Notes under the pieces: model-generated
The model's input: the letters and a program-made list of their open reading frames with translations, nothing else
Databases searched by the model: none
Told to the model about the DNA's origin: nothing
From: DASSBG01 sp965651365
Lineage (GTDB): Bacteria; Pseudomonadota; Gammaproteobacteria; Xanthomonadales; Rhodanobacteraceae
Length of the DNA stretch: 33,805 nucleotides
NCBI GenBank assembly: GCA_965651365.1
Contig: CBFGSA010000013.1
Location: 1 to 33,805 of the forward strand
Direction: 5' to 3'
Shown: piece by piece, positions 23,611 to 31,939 of the stretch
How the letters are laid out: each line of letters starts with the position of its first letter
Numbering within the stretch: the first letter of the stretch is position 1
Translations under genes and position numbers: made by a program

Positions 23611-24786
23611 TCACTCGAAACCGTTATTGAAGATCACATCCGGCGGTGCTGCCAGGCAGGGCGTGCTGTGCACGGAGCGGTAAGCGACAAAGTAGTCCAG
23701 GCTGCAGCCCGAGAACTGGGTTGGCGGATTGCCGGTATTGGTCGTGGCGTTCATGATGTAACCCGAAACGGGGCAGGAGTTGCCATCTCCATCGTGCGCG
23801 GCGCCATAATTGTGGCCCATTTCGTGCGCCAGGGTGGCGGCGCTGGCGGCTGCACTGAAGGTCTGCTGATCCACGCCAGTACCGTAGTAGGAGTTGCATA
23901 CGGTATCTGCATAACCCGGGTCGGCGACGCCGGTCCAGGCCAGGCCAATCGTGCTGCCGTCAAAGTCCTTGCCGCTGAGCAGGTGCGCGAGACCACTGAA
24001 AGGGAGCGAAGCCTGAGAATAGCTCGCAAATGCGTTGAGCAACGCCTGCGGGTCGGTGCTGGTCAAGCTGCCATCGCTGGCCAGGCTCACCAGATCGTAC
24101 AGATAGACTTGGGTATCGGCCTGGGCGGTATAGAAGCCGTCGACGATGTTGAGAATGCCCACTGCGGTGCTTTGTGCATTGGCCCCATAGTGCGCCTGAA
24201 ACTCGGTATCCAGCACCAGGGTCACACCGAGATGGTAACTGGATGCAGTTCGGTTGCGTGGCGCGTCCGAGATCCCGTAAGCGAGGCTGCGTGAAGTGGT
24301 AGCGGGCGGCAACACGCCGCCGTCGTCAATTACATCCAGGCCCCGGAAATCATCCAGCGTGAACACCAGCGAATCCTTGTCACTTAGTCCCAGGCTACGT
24401 GCAAGCTGCGGGTGCTGGCGCGCGGGGTCCAGCAGCCACAGCTTGCCATCGACTGCAATCGCACCGAGCCAGGCCCCGTCGATGCGCGCCATGCGTACCC
24501 AGCTTGCGGGTCGGCCGGCAACGCGACCCTTGTACAGCCGGGTGCGGCCTTCGCGAACCGCCGCCACCACCCGTGCGGCTTGGCTCTGCATCCGTGTGGC
24601 GGGCCGCAGATTCAGACCCAGCGGTCCGTCCGGCGTATCGACTTCAAGGTGCAGCGTTGCCGGTGCGTTCGCAAGCGAAGTCGTGGCCGCAACGTGCGCC
24701 GGCGAGGCCTGCTGCAATACCGGCGCGGCCGCCATGGCGGCGCTGCCGGCCCAGGCCAGCGCAGCAATCAGGACAAACGGTTTCAT
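23611..24786 (-). CDS. Secreted reprolysin-like (metzincin) zinc metalloprotease
   Basis: The protein has 391 residues. The signal peptide is at 1-20 or so (KPFVLIAALAWAGSAAMA), with a propeptide-like first half. The catalytic zinc motif is the full metzincin form HEMGHNYGAAHD (HExxHxxGxxHD), followed by the Met-turn in SGYIMNAT. Paired cysteines around the active site fit disulfides. Bacterial members of this reprolysin/M12B-like group are extracellular proteases. The last residues, PPDVIFNNGFE, carry the GFE tag shared with the proteins ending at 70 and 8614. The ATG at 24786 has GGGAG upstream and is preferred to 24807. It lies 39 bases before dnaG, so read-through into dnaG is likely. Confidence 0.9.
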   Translation of the reverse strand: MKPFVLIAALAWAGSAAMAAAPVLQQASPAHVAATTSLANAPATLHLEVDTPDGPLGLNLRPATRMQSQAARVVAAVREGRTRLYKGRVAGRPASWVRMARIDGAWLGAIAVDGKLWLLDPARQHPQLARSLGLSDKDSLVFTLDDFRGLDVIDDGGVLPPATTSRSLAYGISDAPRNRTASSYHLGVTLVLDTEFQAHYGANAQSTAVGILNIVDGFYTAQADTQVYLYDLVSLASDGSLTSTDPQALLNAFASYSQASLPFSGLAHLLSGKDFDGSTIGLAWTGVADPGYADTVCNSYYGTGVDQQTFSAAASAATLAHEMGHNYGAAHDGDGNSCPVSGYIMNATTNTGNPPTQFSGCSLDYFVAYRSVHSTPCLAAPPDVIFNNGFE

Positions 24787-24893
24787 CGGGCGTGGCTCCC
24801 GTTGCAAAACCGCAATTTAGCTGTATCCACGGGCACATTTGGTGACCGGAACCACAGTGCTGGGAGTACGCTTCGCTGTCGCTCGGCGACGTT

Positions 24894-25739
24894 CTACGGC
24901 GCAATACTTGTGCGATGGTGCCGGATGCGCCCGCGCGCATCGAGCTGGACCCAGGCGCGGAAGGCGATCAGCGCGGCGATCACGCTCATCATCGAGCTTG
25001 GGATCCACAGGATCAGGCCGCCCAGGTACTGGTCGGTGAGCGGGCTGATGCCGAGAAACACGCGGCCGCAGATCGCGTAGATCGGATACAGGTCGCGGCC
25101 GACAAAGGTCAGGTAGGCACCGATCAGGATCTGCGGCGGGATCACCGCCAGTGCCACCAGAATGCGCATGCCCGGCGACAGCCGCGCCGGCGGCCTGGGC
25201 CGGGTGTCCAGCACCAGCCACCAGAACAGCAGGCCGTCGACCGTCATCGACCAGTTCATCAGCTTGTACAGGTGCACATCCAGCATCGCGATGTAGTGGA
25301 TCGGGTCGTACAGCCACAGGTAGATCAGGCCGACAAACAGGATCGATGCCACCAGCGGGTGCAGCAGAAAGTCCAGCAGCAGACGCACCGGCGCAACGTT
25401 CAGTGCGGGCCTGAGCACGCGGCGTCGAAACGCCATCGGCAGGCCGCGGCGCATCGCCGCACCCGGATAGGCCAGCACGATCAGGAACGGACCCAGGTGG
25501 TGCAGGCCCAGATGCTGCAAACGGTGAATGAAGAATTGGTGCTCGGCGTAATAGTCCAGATGCGTATGCAGGCCAAAATAAATGATCGCCAGGCCCAGCC
25601 AGAACGCCACCTGTCGCGGCCACGGCGCGGTCGCCGGCGAGCGCCGCGCACCGCGCCAGTACAGCAGCGCCGCCACCAGCACGCACACCACCACCGTGGG
25701 CGAAGGCTCCCACGGAATCAGCCACTTCAAGACTTCCAT
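24894..25739 (-). CDS. CtaG-like (caa3-type) cytochrome c oxidase assembly protein
   Basis: The protein has 281 residues and about seven hydrophobic segments. The pattern of paired histidines near the membrane faces (LGLHTHLDYYAEHQFFIHRL, then QHLGLHHLGPFL) matches the CtaG_Caa3 family, needed for assembly of copper-containing cytochrome oxidases in Bacillus and relatives. This is a different family from the Cox11-type CtaG. The neighbouring SCO1 and PCu(A)C genes on the same strand support a copper/oxidase role. The start is ATG at 25739, where the preceding codon GTG at 25742 is also possible. No oxidase subunit gene lies in the window. Confidence 0.83.
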   Translation of the reverse strand: MEVLKWLIPWEPSPTVVVCVLVAALLYWRGARRSPATAPWPRQVAFWLGLAIIYFGLHTHLDYYAEHQFFIHRLQHLGLHHLGPFLIVLAYPGAAMRRGLPMAFRRRVLRPALNVAPVRLLLDFLLHPLVASILFVGLIYLWLYDPIHYIAMLDVHLYKLMNWSMTVDGLLFWWLVLDTRPRPPARLSPGMRILVALAVIPPQILIGAYLTFVGRDLYPIYAICGRVFLGISPLTDQYLGGLILWIPSSMMSVIAALIAFRAWVQLDARGRIRHHRTSIAP

Positions 25740-25845
25740 CACGCCGTCAGCGCCAGATCCGCAGCATCAAACCGCACAGGATACCAGTCGTTGGCCGAAA
25801 AGCTGTCTGTGCAGCGGCCAGTGTGTGTGCTGCATGCGGTCGATA

Positions 25846-25944
25846 GATCGCGGCCATGGGCCGCTCCTGCAGGGGAGGGTGCTGCAGGAGCGCGCCATGC
25901 GCGCAATGAATGTGATCGCTGATCGCGGCCAGACCCGCACCTAC
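25846..25944. repeat. Cluster of three REP elements
   Basis: Units lie at 25846-25870 (minus, GCAGGAGCGGCCCATGGG then CCGCGATC), 25884-25908 (plus, GCAGGAGCGCGCCATGCG) and 25921-25944 (minus, GTAGGTGCGGGTCTGGCC then GCGATC). The first two face each other as a doublet, as in REPINs. In the third, TAG of the GTAG lead (25941-25943) is the stop codon of the GGDEF-EAL gene. They fill the gap between that gene and the CtaG-like gene. Confidence 0.78.
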
Positions 25945-28385
25945 GAGGCGGGCCTGGGGGCGTTCGATGTGAGTGGCTTGATAGCCCGGTTGCGGACAAA
26001 GTCGGGCAGTTCGTCGGCTGTCAGTGGCGTGGCAAAATAGTAGCCCTGCACGGCATTGCAGCCCATGCGCTGGAGCAGGCGCAACTGGGCGCGGTTTTCG
26101 ACGCCTTCGGCGACTACCTGCAGGCCGAGGCTGCGGCCCAGGCCGATGATGGCGCTGACGATGGCGCGGTCGCCGGCTTCGGTGGCCATCTTGTGTACGA
26201 AGGTGCGGTCGATCTTGACCTGGGTCACGGGCATGTCCTTGAGGTATTCCAGGCTGGAATAGCCGGTGCCGAAATCGTCAATCGAAAGGCCGACGCCGTG
26301 GCTGGCCAGTTCCTCCAGCACCGGCAGGCTGGCGGCCAGGTCATACACGATCTGCCGCTCGGTGATTTCGAGCACGATGCTGCGTGGCGGGATGCCGTGC
26401 CTGCGGGCCGCGGCAAGCAGCCTGTCCTGCAGTGAGCGGGCGCGCCGCAACTGGTAGCCGGATACGTTGATGGCGACGTAGAACGCCGACAGATGGACTG
26501 CACGCCATTGCGCGAAGCAGTGCATCACCTCATCCATCAGCCAGCCACCGATCGACTCGATCAGGCCGGATTCCTCGGCCAGGGCGATGAAGCTGCCCGG
26601 GCTGATGATCCCCATGGTCGGATGGTTCCAGTACAGCAGTGCCTCGACGCCACACACGCGATGGTCGGCCAGATCGATCACGGGCTGGAAGCGCAGCATG
26701 AACTGCTTCTCGGACAGCGCCTTGCGCAGCGCCGACAGCATGTCATGGCGCCAGCTTACCTCGCTGCTCATCCAGGGGCGGTAGCGCTCGACAATGTTCT
26801 TGCCACGTTCCTTGGCGCGATACAGGGCCATGTCGGCATCGCGGACCAGGCTTTCCGCATCTTCGGCATCGTCAGGGTACAGGCTGAAGCCGGCGCTGAC
26901 CGTGGTACTGACGCTGCGGCCTTCGAGCTGAAGTGGCATGTTGACGTGTTGCAGCAGACCACCGACCAGCGTCATGGTGTGGTTGTGATCGCTGTCGGGC
27001 AGCAGCAACAGAAATTCGTCGCCGCCAAAGCGGCACAGCAGGTCATCGGCGCGGATGTGCTTGCCCAGGCGTCGGGCAATGTTGCGGATCATCACATCGC
27101 CGCTGCTGTGACCGAGCGTGTCGTTGATTTCCTTGAAGCCGTCCAGGTCGAAGAACACAACTGCCAGTGGCATGGATCGCTCCCTGGCTTCGCCCAGCAT
27201 GGCGTCGAATCGGGTTGCCAGATAGCTGCGGTTGGGCAGTCCGGTCAACGGATCGAAATAGGCCAGATGCCGGATTCGGGCCTGCGCATATTTGAGTTCG
27301 GCGATGTCGCGGCATACGTAAATGCGATGGGTGAGCTGATGGTTCTCGTCGCGCACCTCCGCAATGGAAAGGTCCAGCGGCTGTTCCTTGTTGCGCCCGG
27401 TTCGCAAGGCAATCTCGCCCCGCCACTGGCCGTGTTCGCCCAGCTCCTGCCGAATCTGCCGGATGGTCCTGCGATGGGCGCCCGGTGCACACAGGCGCAT
27501 GACGTGGCGTCCGATCAGGGCAGCGGGATCCTGCTCGCACATTGTGGCGAACGCACGGTTGACCGACAGCACGCGATTGTCGGCGTCGGTGATCAACATG
27601 CCTTCGGAGGCGGCATCAAACACGCGCGCTGCCAGGCGCTGGCCTTGCTCGCTGTCACGCAAATGCAACTCGGCGCGCAGTTGCCGTCGCACGGCACGCC
27701 AGGCCAGCAGCAGGCCGAGCAGGGTCAGTCCAAGGCCGGTGACAATGCCGGCCCAGTGCAGGCGCTGCTGCAGGCGGCGCGAGCCCCGGTTGATTTGCGT
27801 GATGAATGCGCGCTCGACCGGAGCCAGCTCGGCGCTGTAGTGATCAATTTGTGCCAGCAGTGCGGCAACCTGGCCCTGTGCGTTGCCACCACGAAGCACG
27901 TCATGCAGGCGCTGTGCCTTCGCATCAAGAGCCAGAATCAGCTGATCGCCCTTTTGCCACAGGCCTACGGCCTCGCGCATGCCCGCGCTGTCTCCGTAGC
28001 GCCGAAAAAACGTGATCAGGGCATCGATGTCTTCGGTCGCGTTGCGTCCACCGCGCAGATGCTCGCGAACTTGCGCAAAATCCGGTGCAGCCTGCTGCAG
28101 CATCACGCGCGCCTGGCGGTCACTCAGCGGGATCGCGATCTCGCGCTGGTAGGCTTGCCAATGCGCCTCGTTGCCGGTTTCCGCGTAGCGGTGCAGCCAG
28201 GTCACGGCATCCTTTTGCGCCGCCGACCACAAGGCATTGCCGACCAGATAGGCGCGTACACCGGTCTGAACCTGACTGCGGTAGGCGCTCAAAGCCAACA
28301 ACACCACCACAATCACGAGGAAGGGCCAGACCACGGCCAGAAGCCGTCCGACGGTGGCAGATCCGGGTCGCAATCGCTGTGGCAC
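25941..28385 (-). CDS. Membrane-bound PAS-GGDEF-EAL cyclic-di-GMP enzyme
   Basis: The protein has 814 residues. Membrane helices at about 14-34 and 214-232 frame a periplasmic helical sensor region. A PAS domain follows (about 250-370, VFDAASEGMLITDADNRVLS). The GGDEF domain (RHLAYFDPLTGLPNRSYL, then intact GGDEF near residue 454) can make cyclic di-GMP. The EAL domain (GVEALLYWNHP near 580, EITE, DDFGTGYSS, VVAEGVE) keeps its metal-binding residues and can degrade it. Both sites look intact, so the net activity is unclear. The start is GTG at 28385. Its TAG stop lies inside a REP element. It is the last gene of the minus-strand run with the EEP and Dsb genes, 77 bases downstream. Confidence 0.93.
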   Translation of the reverse strand: MPQRLRPGSATVGRLLAVVWPFLVIVVVLLALSAYRSQVQTGVRAYLVGNALWSAAQKDAVTWLHRYAETGNEAHWQAYQREIAIPLSDRQARVMLQQAAPDFAQVREHLRGGRNATEDIDALITFFRRYGDSAGMREAVGLWQKGDQLILALDAKAQRLHDVLRGGNAQGQVAALLAQIDHYSAELAPVERAFITQINRGSRRLQQRLHWAGIVTGLGLTLLGLLLAWRAVRRQLRAELHLRDSEQGQRLAARVFDAASEGMLITDADNRVLSVNRAFATMCEQDPAALIGRHVMRLCAPGAHRRTIRQIRQELGEHGQWRGEIALRTGRNKEQPLDLSIAEVRDENHQLTHRIYVCRDIAELKYAQARIRHLAYFDPLTGLPNRSYLATRFDAMLGEARERSMPLAVVFFDLDGFKEINDTLGHSSGDVMIRNIARRLGKHIRADDLLCRFGGDEFLLLLPDSDHNHTMTLVGGLLQHVNMPLQLEGRSVSTTVSAGFSLYPDDAEDAESLVRDADMALYRAKERGKNIVERYRPWMSSEVSWRHDMLSALRKALSEKQFMLRFQPVIDLADHRVCGVEALLYWNHPTMGIISPGSFIALAEESGLIESIGGWLMDEVMHCFAQWRAVHLSAFYVAINVSGYQLRRARSLQDRLLAAARRHGIPPRSIVLEITERQIVYDLAASLPVLEELASHGVGLSIDDFGTGYSSLEYLKDMPVTQVKIDRTFVHKMATEAGDRAIVSAIIGLGRSLGLQVVAEGVENRAQLRLLQRMGCNAVQGYYFATPLTADELPDFVRNRAIKPLTSNAPRPAS

Positions 28386-28462
28386 TGCGCACTTTGCCCC
28401 TGCGTGGAGTGCGTTCAGTGTACCTGCCCGCTACGTTGGTTTGGAAATTGTCTTGCGCCGGG

Positions 28463-29290
28463 TCAGTCGTTGTCCCGGTTTGCGACCAGTGCGGGCAACG
28501 GCTGTGGCAGGCGCATTTCAGCCGCCAGCGGGAGATGATCGGAGCAGGCTGCGGGCAGTGCCCAGGTTCGTTCCAGGGCAATGCCCTCAGTCGCCACGAT
28601 GTGGTCGATGGCTCGCCGCGGCTGCCAGCTCGGAAAGGTCGGTGTGCTGGTTTGCGGAATCTGCAGGCCCGTCTTTTCCAGAGCGCTGCGGGCTTCGTGG
28701 CTGTGGATGTCGCAGTTGAGGTCGCCCATCAGCACGGCCACCGGTGAGTCCTCGAGCAATTCGGCAATGAAGCCGAGTTGGCGCGCGCGGGCCTGGGTGC
28801 CCAGCGACAAATGGGCGACCAGCACGGCCAGACTGTCACGCTCTGTGCCAAAACGCGCAACCAGCACGCCGCGACCCGGGATGCGGCCGGGCAGCGGATG
28901 GTCGTAGACAGCCGTGGGCTCCGGGCGCGAAATCAGGCCATTGGACGAAGCGGCCATGCGTGCCACGCGGCGGTTGGGCTGGAAGCTCCAGAACGGCATT
29001 TCCGCCGTCTCGGCCAGATATTGTGTCTGATTGAGAAAGCCCGAGCGCAGGCTGCCGGCATCCGATTCCTGCAGGCCGACGATGTCGAAATCGCGGATGA
29101 TGCCGGCCAGCTCGTCCAGGTGGCCCTGCTTGTCGGCATGCGGCAGTACCTGACGCAGCCCGCGGGTGACGTAGTGCCGATAGCGGTCGACGCGGGCCCC
29201 GGCAAGAATGTTGCAGCTCAGCAGACGCAGCCGACGCGCGTCGTCAGCGCCGGCGCGCGCCTCTTGCTGCCGGATTGCAGGCTCGGACAT
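28463..29290 (-). CDS. Endonuclease/exonuclease/phosphatase (EEP) family protein
   Basis: The protein has 275 residues and no clear signal peptide. EEP family motifs are in order: LLSCNILAG, IVGLQESD (metal-binding Glu), VLVAHLSLG, LMGDLNCD, RAIDHIVA and ACSDHLPLAA (catalytic Asp-His). The family includes DNA repair nucleases, sphingomyelinases and phosphoinositide phosphatases, so the substrate cannot be inferred. It begins directly next to the dsbA stop (no gap), so it is very likely cotranscribed with the Dsb/cytochrome c4 genes; a member of this family is often found near these genes in related bacteria. Confidence 0.87.
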   Translation of the reverse strand: MSEPAIRQQEARAGADDARRLRLLSCNILAGARVDRYRHYVTRGLRQVLPHADKQGHLDELAGIIRDFDIVGLQESDAGSLRSGFLNQTQYLAETAEMPFWSFQPNRRVARMAASSNGLISRPEPTAVYDHPLPGRIPGRGVLVARFGTERDSLAVLVAHLSLGTQARARQLGFIAELLEDSPVAVLMGDLNCDIHSHEARSALEKTGLQIPQTSTPTFPSWQPRRAIDHIVATEGIALERTWALPAACSDHLPLAAEMRLPQPLPALVANRDND

Positions 29291-29950
29291 TCAGTCGGCA
29301 GCGCCCGTCTTGCGCGCTGCCAGCTCCTTGTTGACCAGCCATTCGGTGAGCTGGACCATCTGCTCGTTGCCGCCGGCGGTATTCGGGCTGATCCGGTATT
29401 TGCCGTCGATAATGATGGTGGGTGTACCCATGACGCCGGCCTGGCGTTCCCAGGCCATGTCCTTCTGCAGTTCGTTGCCGATCACGAACGACTCGGCGGT
29501 GCTGACGAACTCGCCCGGGTCCACGCCGTACTGGGCGTAGAACTGGCCCAGGTCGTCAAGCGTGCGGATCGGCTTGCGATCCCGGTGCAGCGCGTCGAAC
29601 AGGGCCTGGTGGCCCTTGGCTGCCACACCCATGGCCTTGGCGGCCAGATAGCCGCGTGCGTACGGTTCCCATTGCTGAAAGAATACCGCCGGCTTGTAGA
29701 CATACACCGCGCCCTTGGGCAGCTCGGCCTTGATCTTTTCGGCATAGGGCTGGAAGTGCGCACAGTGCGGACAAGCGTAAGAGAACACCTCGACCACTTC
29801 GACCTTGTCGCCGCTGCGGGTTTCCAGCGCCGGCTTGATGAGCTGGTAGTTCTTGCCTTCCTGCCATTGCTCGGGGGCGTTGGTGGCCTGGGCCGTTGCG
29901 GTCAGGGCCAGCGCCACGGCAGCCAGCAGTACGGTAAATTTCATGGACAT
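29291..29950 (-). CDS. dsbA: Thiol:disulfide interchange protein DsbA (CPHC)
   Basis: The protein has 219 residues. The signal peptide is at 1-21 or so (KFTVLLAAVALALTATAQA). The thioredoxin-fold active site is CPHC (Cys60, Cys63 in FSYACPHCAHF), the classical DsbA dipeptide. The cis-proline loop is GTPTIII. It introduces disulfides into periplasmic proteins. ATG at 29950 is used because GGAG lies seven bases upstream; ATG at 29944 is possible. It is the second of two tandem DsbA-like genes, 114 bases after the CPAC paralogue, downstream of cytochrome c4, an order known from Pseudomonas and Xanthomonas. Confidence 0.93.
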   Translation of the reverse strand: MSMKFTVLLAAVALALTATAQATNAPEQWQEGKNYQLIKPALETRSGDKVEVVEVFSYACPHCAHFQPYAEKIKAELPKGAVYVYKPAVFFQQWEPYARGYLAAKAMGVAAKGHQALFDALHRDRKPIRTLDDLGQFYAQYGVDPGEFVSTAESFVIGNELQKDMAWERQAGVMGTPTIIIDGKYRISPNTAGGNEQMVQLTEWLVNKELAARKTGAAD

Positions 29951-30064
29951 TGTCTGTCTCCAATGCAATTGCGGAACAAGGTCATCGGCATCGCGCTGCC
30001 GACGGCGTTTCGGAACTTCGACCCACGGGCGGCGCAAGGGTTCGGCCACCTGTGGCCTGTACGC

Positions 30065-31021
30065 TCAGTTGCCGGTCTGCCTGGCCTGGTGTTCCCGGCG
30101 CACCAGCCAATCGGTCATCTCCAGCATCTGCTGATAGCCGCCGGCGCTGTTGGCGGTGTAGCGGTACTTGCCGTCGATCACCAGGCTGGGTGTCGACATG
30201 ACCTGCCAGTTCTTGATCAACTGGTCGGCACGCTTCATTTTCGTATTGATGGCGAAAGACTTGGAGGTCGCCACGAACTGGGCCGGATCGACGCCATAGC
30301 GTGCATAGAACTTGGCGATATCCTGGATATCCGGCCAGTCATCGTGTGGTTTTGGCCGGCCGGTGGAAATATTGTAGGTGCCGATCTCGCCGCTCTTCCA
30401 CACCGCATCGAACATCGCATCGTGGGCCTTGCGCGCCACGCCCAGCGCCTGCGCCGTGTAGAACGCGCGCTGGTAGAGGGGAAAGTTCTCGTCCGGGCGG
30501 AAGGACACCGGCAGATAATCCATTTCCGCGTCGTCCGGCAGCGACTTGGCCAGCTTCTGCATGAATGCATGAGCGGAATTGCAGGCCGGGCAACCGTAGG
30601 AGAACACTTCGACCACCTGGATCTTGTCCGAGGTGCTCAACTTCGGTTGCTGCGGCTCGATGAGGAAATAATTCTTGCCCTCGACCCATTTGCCGCTGTC
30701 GGTCGGAGCCGGTTCGGTGCGCGCTTGCGTCGGCGGTTCATCCCCGGCAGATGTCTCCGCGGCGGGTTCAGCCGCGCTTTGGCTGGCGGCAGCGCTCTGG
30801 GCCCCGGCCGGCTCACGGGTCGGCTCGGCGGGTGTTCGCGTGCTTCGGGCGGTCGCGGTGTCGGGTGGAGCGGCAATCGTTGCCGTCGGCGCCGCACTGG
30901 CCGGCGACGATGCCGCTGCCGCAGCGGTGTTCGCCTCGTTGGCTGGCGCGCTGGCGCCATTGCCGCCACCACAGGCGGCCAGCAGCAGCGACAGAAGCGG
31001 AATCAGCAATGGCTTGTGCAT
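30065..31021 (-). CDS. DsbA-like lipoprotein with Ala/Pro/Thr linker (CPAC active site)
   Basis: The protein has 318 residues. A lipoprotein signal (LLAAC, Cys17) is followed by a low-complexity Ala/Ser/Thr/Pro/Glu linker of about 90 residues. The DsbA fold begins near residue 111 (KWVEGKNYFLIEPQQP) and is clearly paralogous to the neighbour (EQWQEGKNYQLIKP). The active site is CPAC (Cys144, Cys147) where its neighbour has CPHC, which should lower its oxidising power (inference from DsbA mutants). The cis-proline is in MSTPSLVI. The linker would let the catalytic domain reach away from the membrane. It lies between the cytochrome c4 gene and dsbA on the same strand. Confidence 0.9.
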   Translation of the reverse strand: MHKPLLIPLLSLLLAACGGGNGASAPANEANTAAAAASSPASAAPTATIAAPPDTATARSTRTPAEPTREPAGAQSAAASQSAAEPAAETSAGDEPPTQARTEPAPTDSGKWVEGKNYFLIEPQQPKLSTSDKIQVVEVFSYGCPACNSAHAFMQKLAKSLPDDAEMDYLPVSFRPDENFPLYQRAFYTAQALGVARKAHDAMFDAVWKSGEIGTYNISTGRPKPHDDWPDIQDIAKFYARYGVDPAQFVATSKSFAINTKMKRADQLIKNWQVMSTPSLVIDGKYRYTANSAGGYQQMLEMTDWLVRREHQARQTGN

Positions 31022-31085
31022 CAGGTCAGATCCAGATCAGTCGGGTCGACCAGTATGCCGCATTGCGGCTGAATCGTCAGGCTGG

Positions 31086-31838
31086 TTACTGGCTTGCTTC
31101 CTGGGCTGGATGCAGGCCTTCGATATAGCTGGACAGCGCCGTGATGTCCTCGTCGGTCAGACGCTTGGCAATGGTCGGCATGATCTTGGCATGCGCATCG
31201 TCGCCCCAGGTGTCGCCGTTCTTCCAGGCCTTCAGCACGGTCTGGACGTAGTCGGCATGCTGGCCGGCCAGATGCGGATACGGTGCGCCGGAGTTGCCGC
31301 CGCCGGCCGGACCGTGGCAGGCCATGCAAGCCGGAATGTCGCGCCTGGCGTCACCTCCGCGATACAGCGCCTGGCCCGGTTTGACCAGCGCGTCGTCGGT
31401 CACGCCGTACTGGGGCTTTTGTTCGGCCAAGTAGGCGCCCACATCACGCATGTCCTGCGGGCTCAAGCTGCTGGCAAAGCCCAGCATGATGGGATTGGCG
31501 CGTGCACCACTCTTGAACGCGGCAAGCTGGTTGGCAATGTAGCGCTCGCTCTGGCCGGCCAGCCGCGGATACTGCGGGTCGCTGGAGTTGCCGTCCATGC
31601 CGTGGCAGGCGGCGCACACCGCGGCCTTGGCCTTGCCCGCCTCGGCATTGCCGGGCTTGAGTTCGACCGGTTCAGTCGCGGCCACGCTGGCGGCCGGCGC
31701 CGGTGCGGCTGCACTGGTGCGGACGGCGGCGCTGCTGGCTGCCGCTGCGGAGGAGTCCTCGCTCTGGGCGCGGACACTGGTGCACAATAGGGCCGCGACA
31801 ATGGCAGCGGCAACGGCAAACGCATGCCTGAAACTCAT
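31086..31838 (-). CDS. Cytochrome c4 (dihaem)
   Basis: The protein has 250 residues, a signal peptide, then an Ala/Ser-rich stretch (29-58) not typical of short cytochromes c4. The two haem-binding motifs are CAACH (75-79) and CMACH (171-175). They sit in two homologous domains, each with the PxLAGQ motif (PRLAGQSERYIANQL and PHLAGQHADYVQTVL) and a later Met ligand. Cytochrome c4 carries electrons in the periplasm towards terminal oxidases. The ATG at 31838 has GGGAG upstream and starts the signal peptide. It diverges from engB and heads the minus-strand run with the Dsb genes. Confidence 0.93.
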   Translation of the reverse strand: MSFRHAFAVAAAIVAALLCTSVRAQSEDSSAAAASSAAVRTSAAAPAPAASVAATEPVELKPGNAEAGKAKAAVCAACHGMDGNSSDPQYPRLAGQSERYIANQLAAFKSGARANPIMLGFASSLSPQDMRDVGAYLAEQKPQYGVTDDALVKPGQALYRGGDARRDIPACMACHGPAGGGNSGAPYPHLAGQHADYVQTVLKAWKNGDTWGDDAHAKIMPTIAKRLTDEDITALSSYIEGLHPAQEASQ

Positions 31839-31939
31839 GAACTGGGTACTCCCGCCTACTTGAATGGGCCGCGCGCACGAGTTGGGTGGCGACGGCAAGT
31901 ACCGAATTATCGCCGCGCCATGCACAGTGGTCAAACCCG

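Noticed and set aside
22327..24294. 655-codon plus-strand frame opposite dnaG and the protease
   Set aside because: Antisense shadow; the minus strand carries clear primase and metzincin motifs.
26493..28538. 681-codon plus-strand frame opposite the GGDEF-EAL gene
   Set aside because: Antisense shadow of a gene with intact GGDEF and EAL motifs.
28778..31072. 764-codon plus-strand frame across the EEP and Dsb genes
   Set aside because: Antisense shadow spanning several well-supported minus-strand genes.
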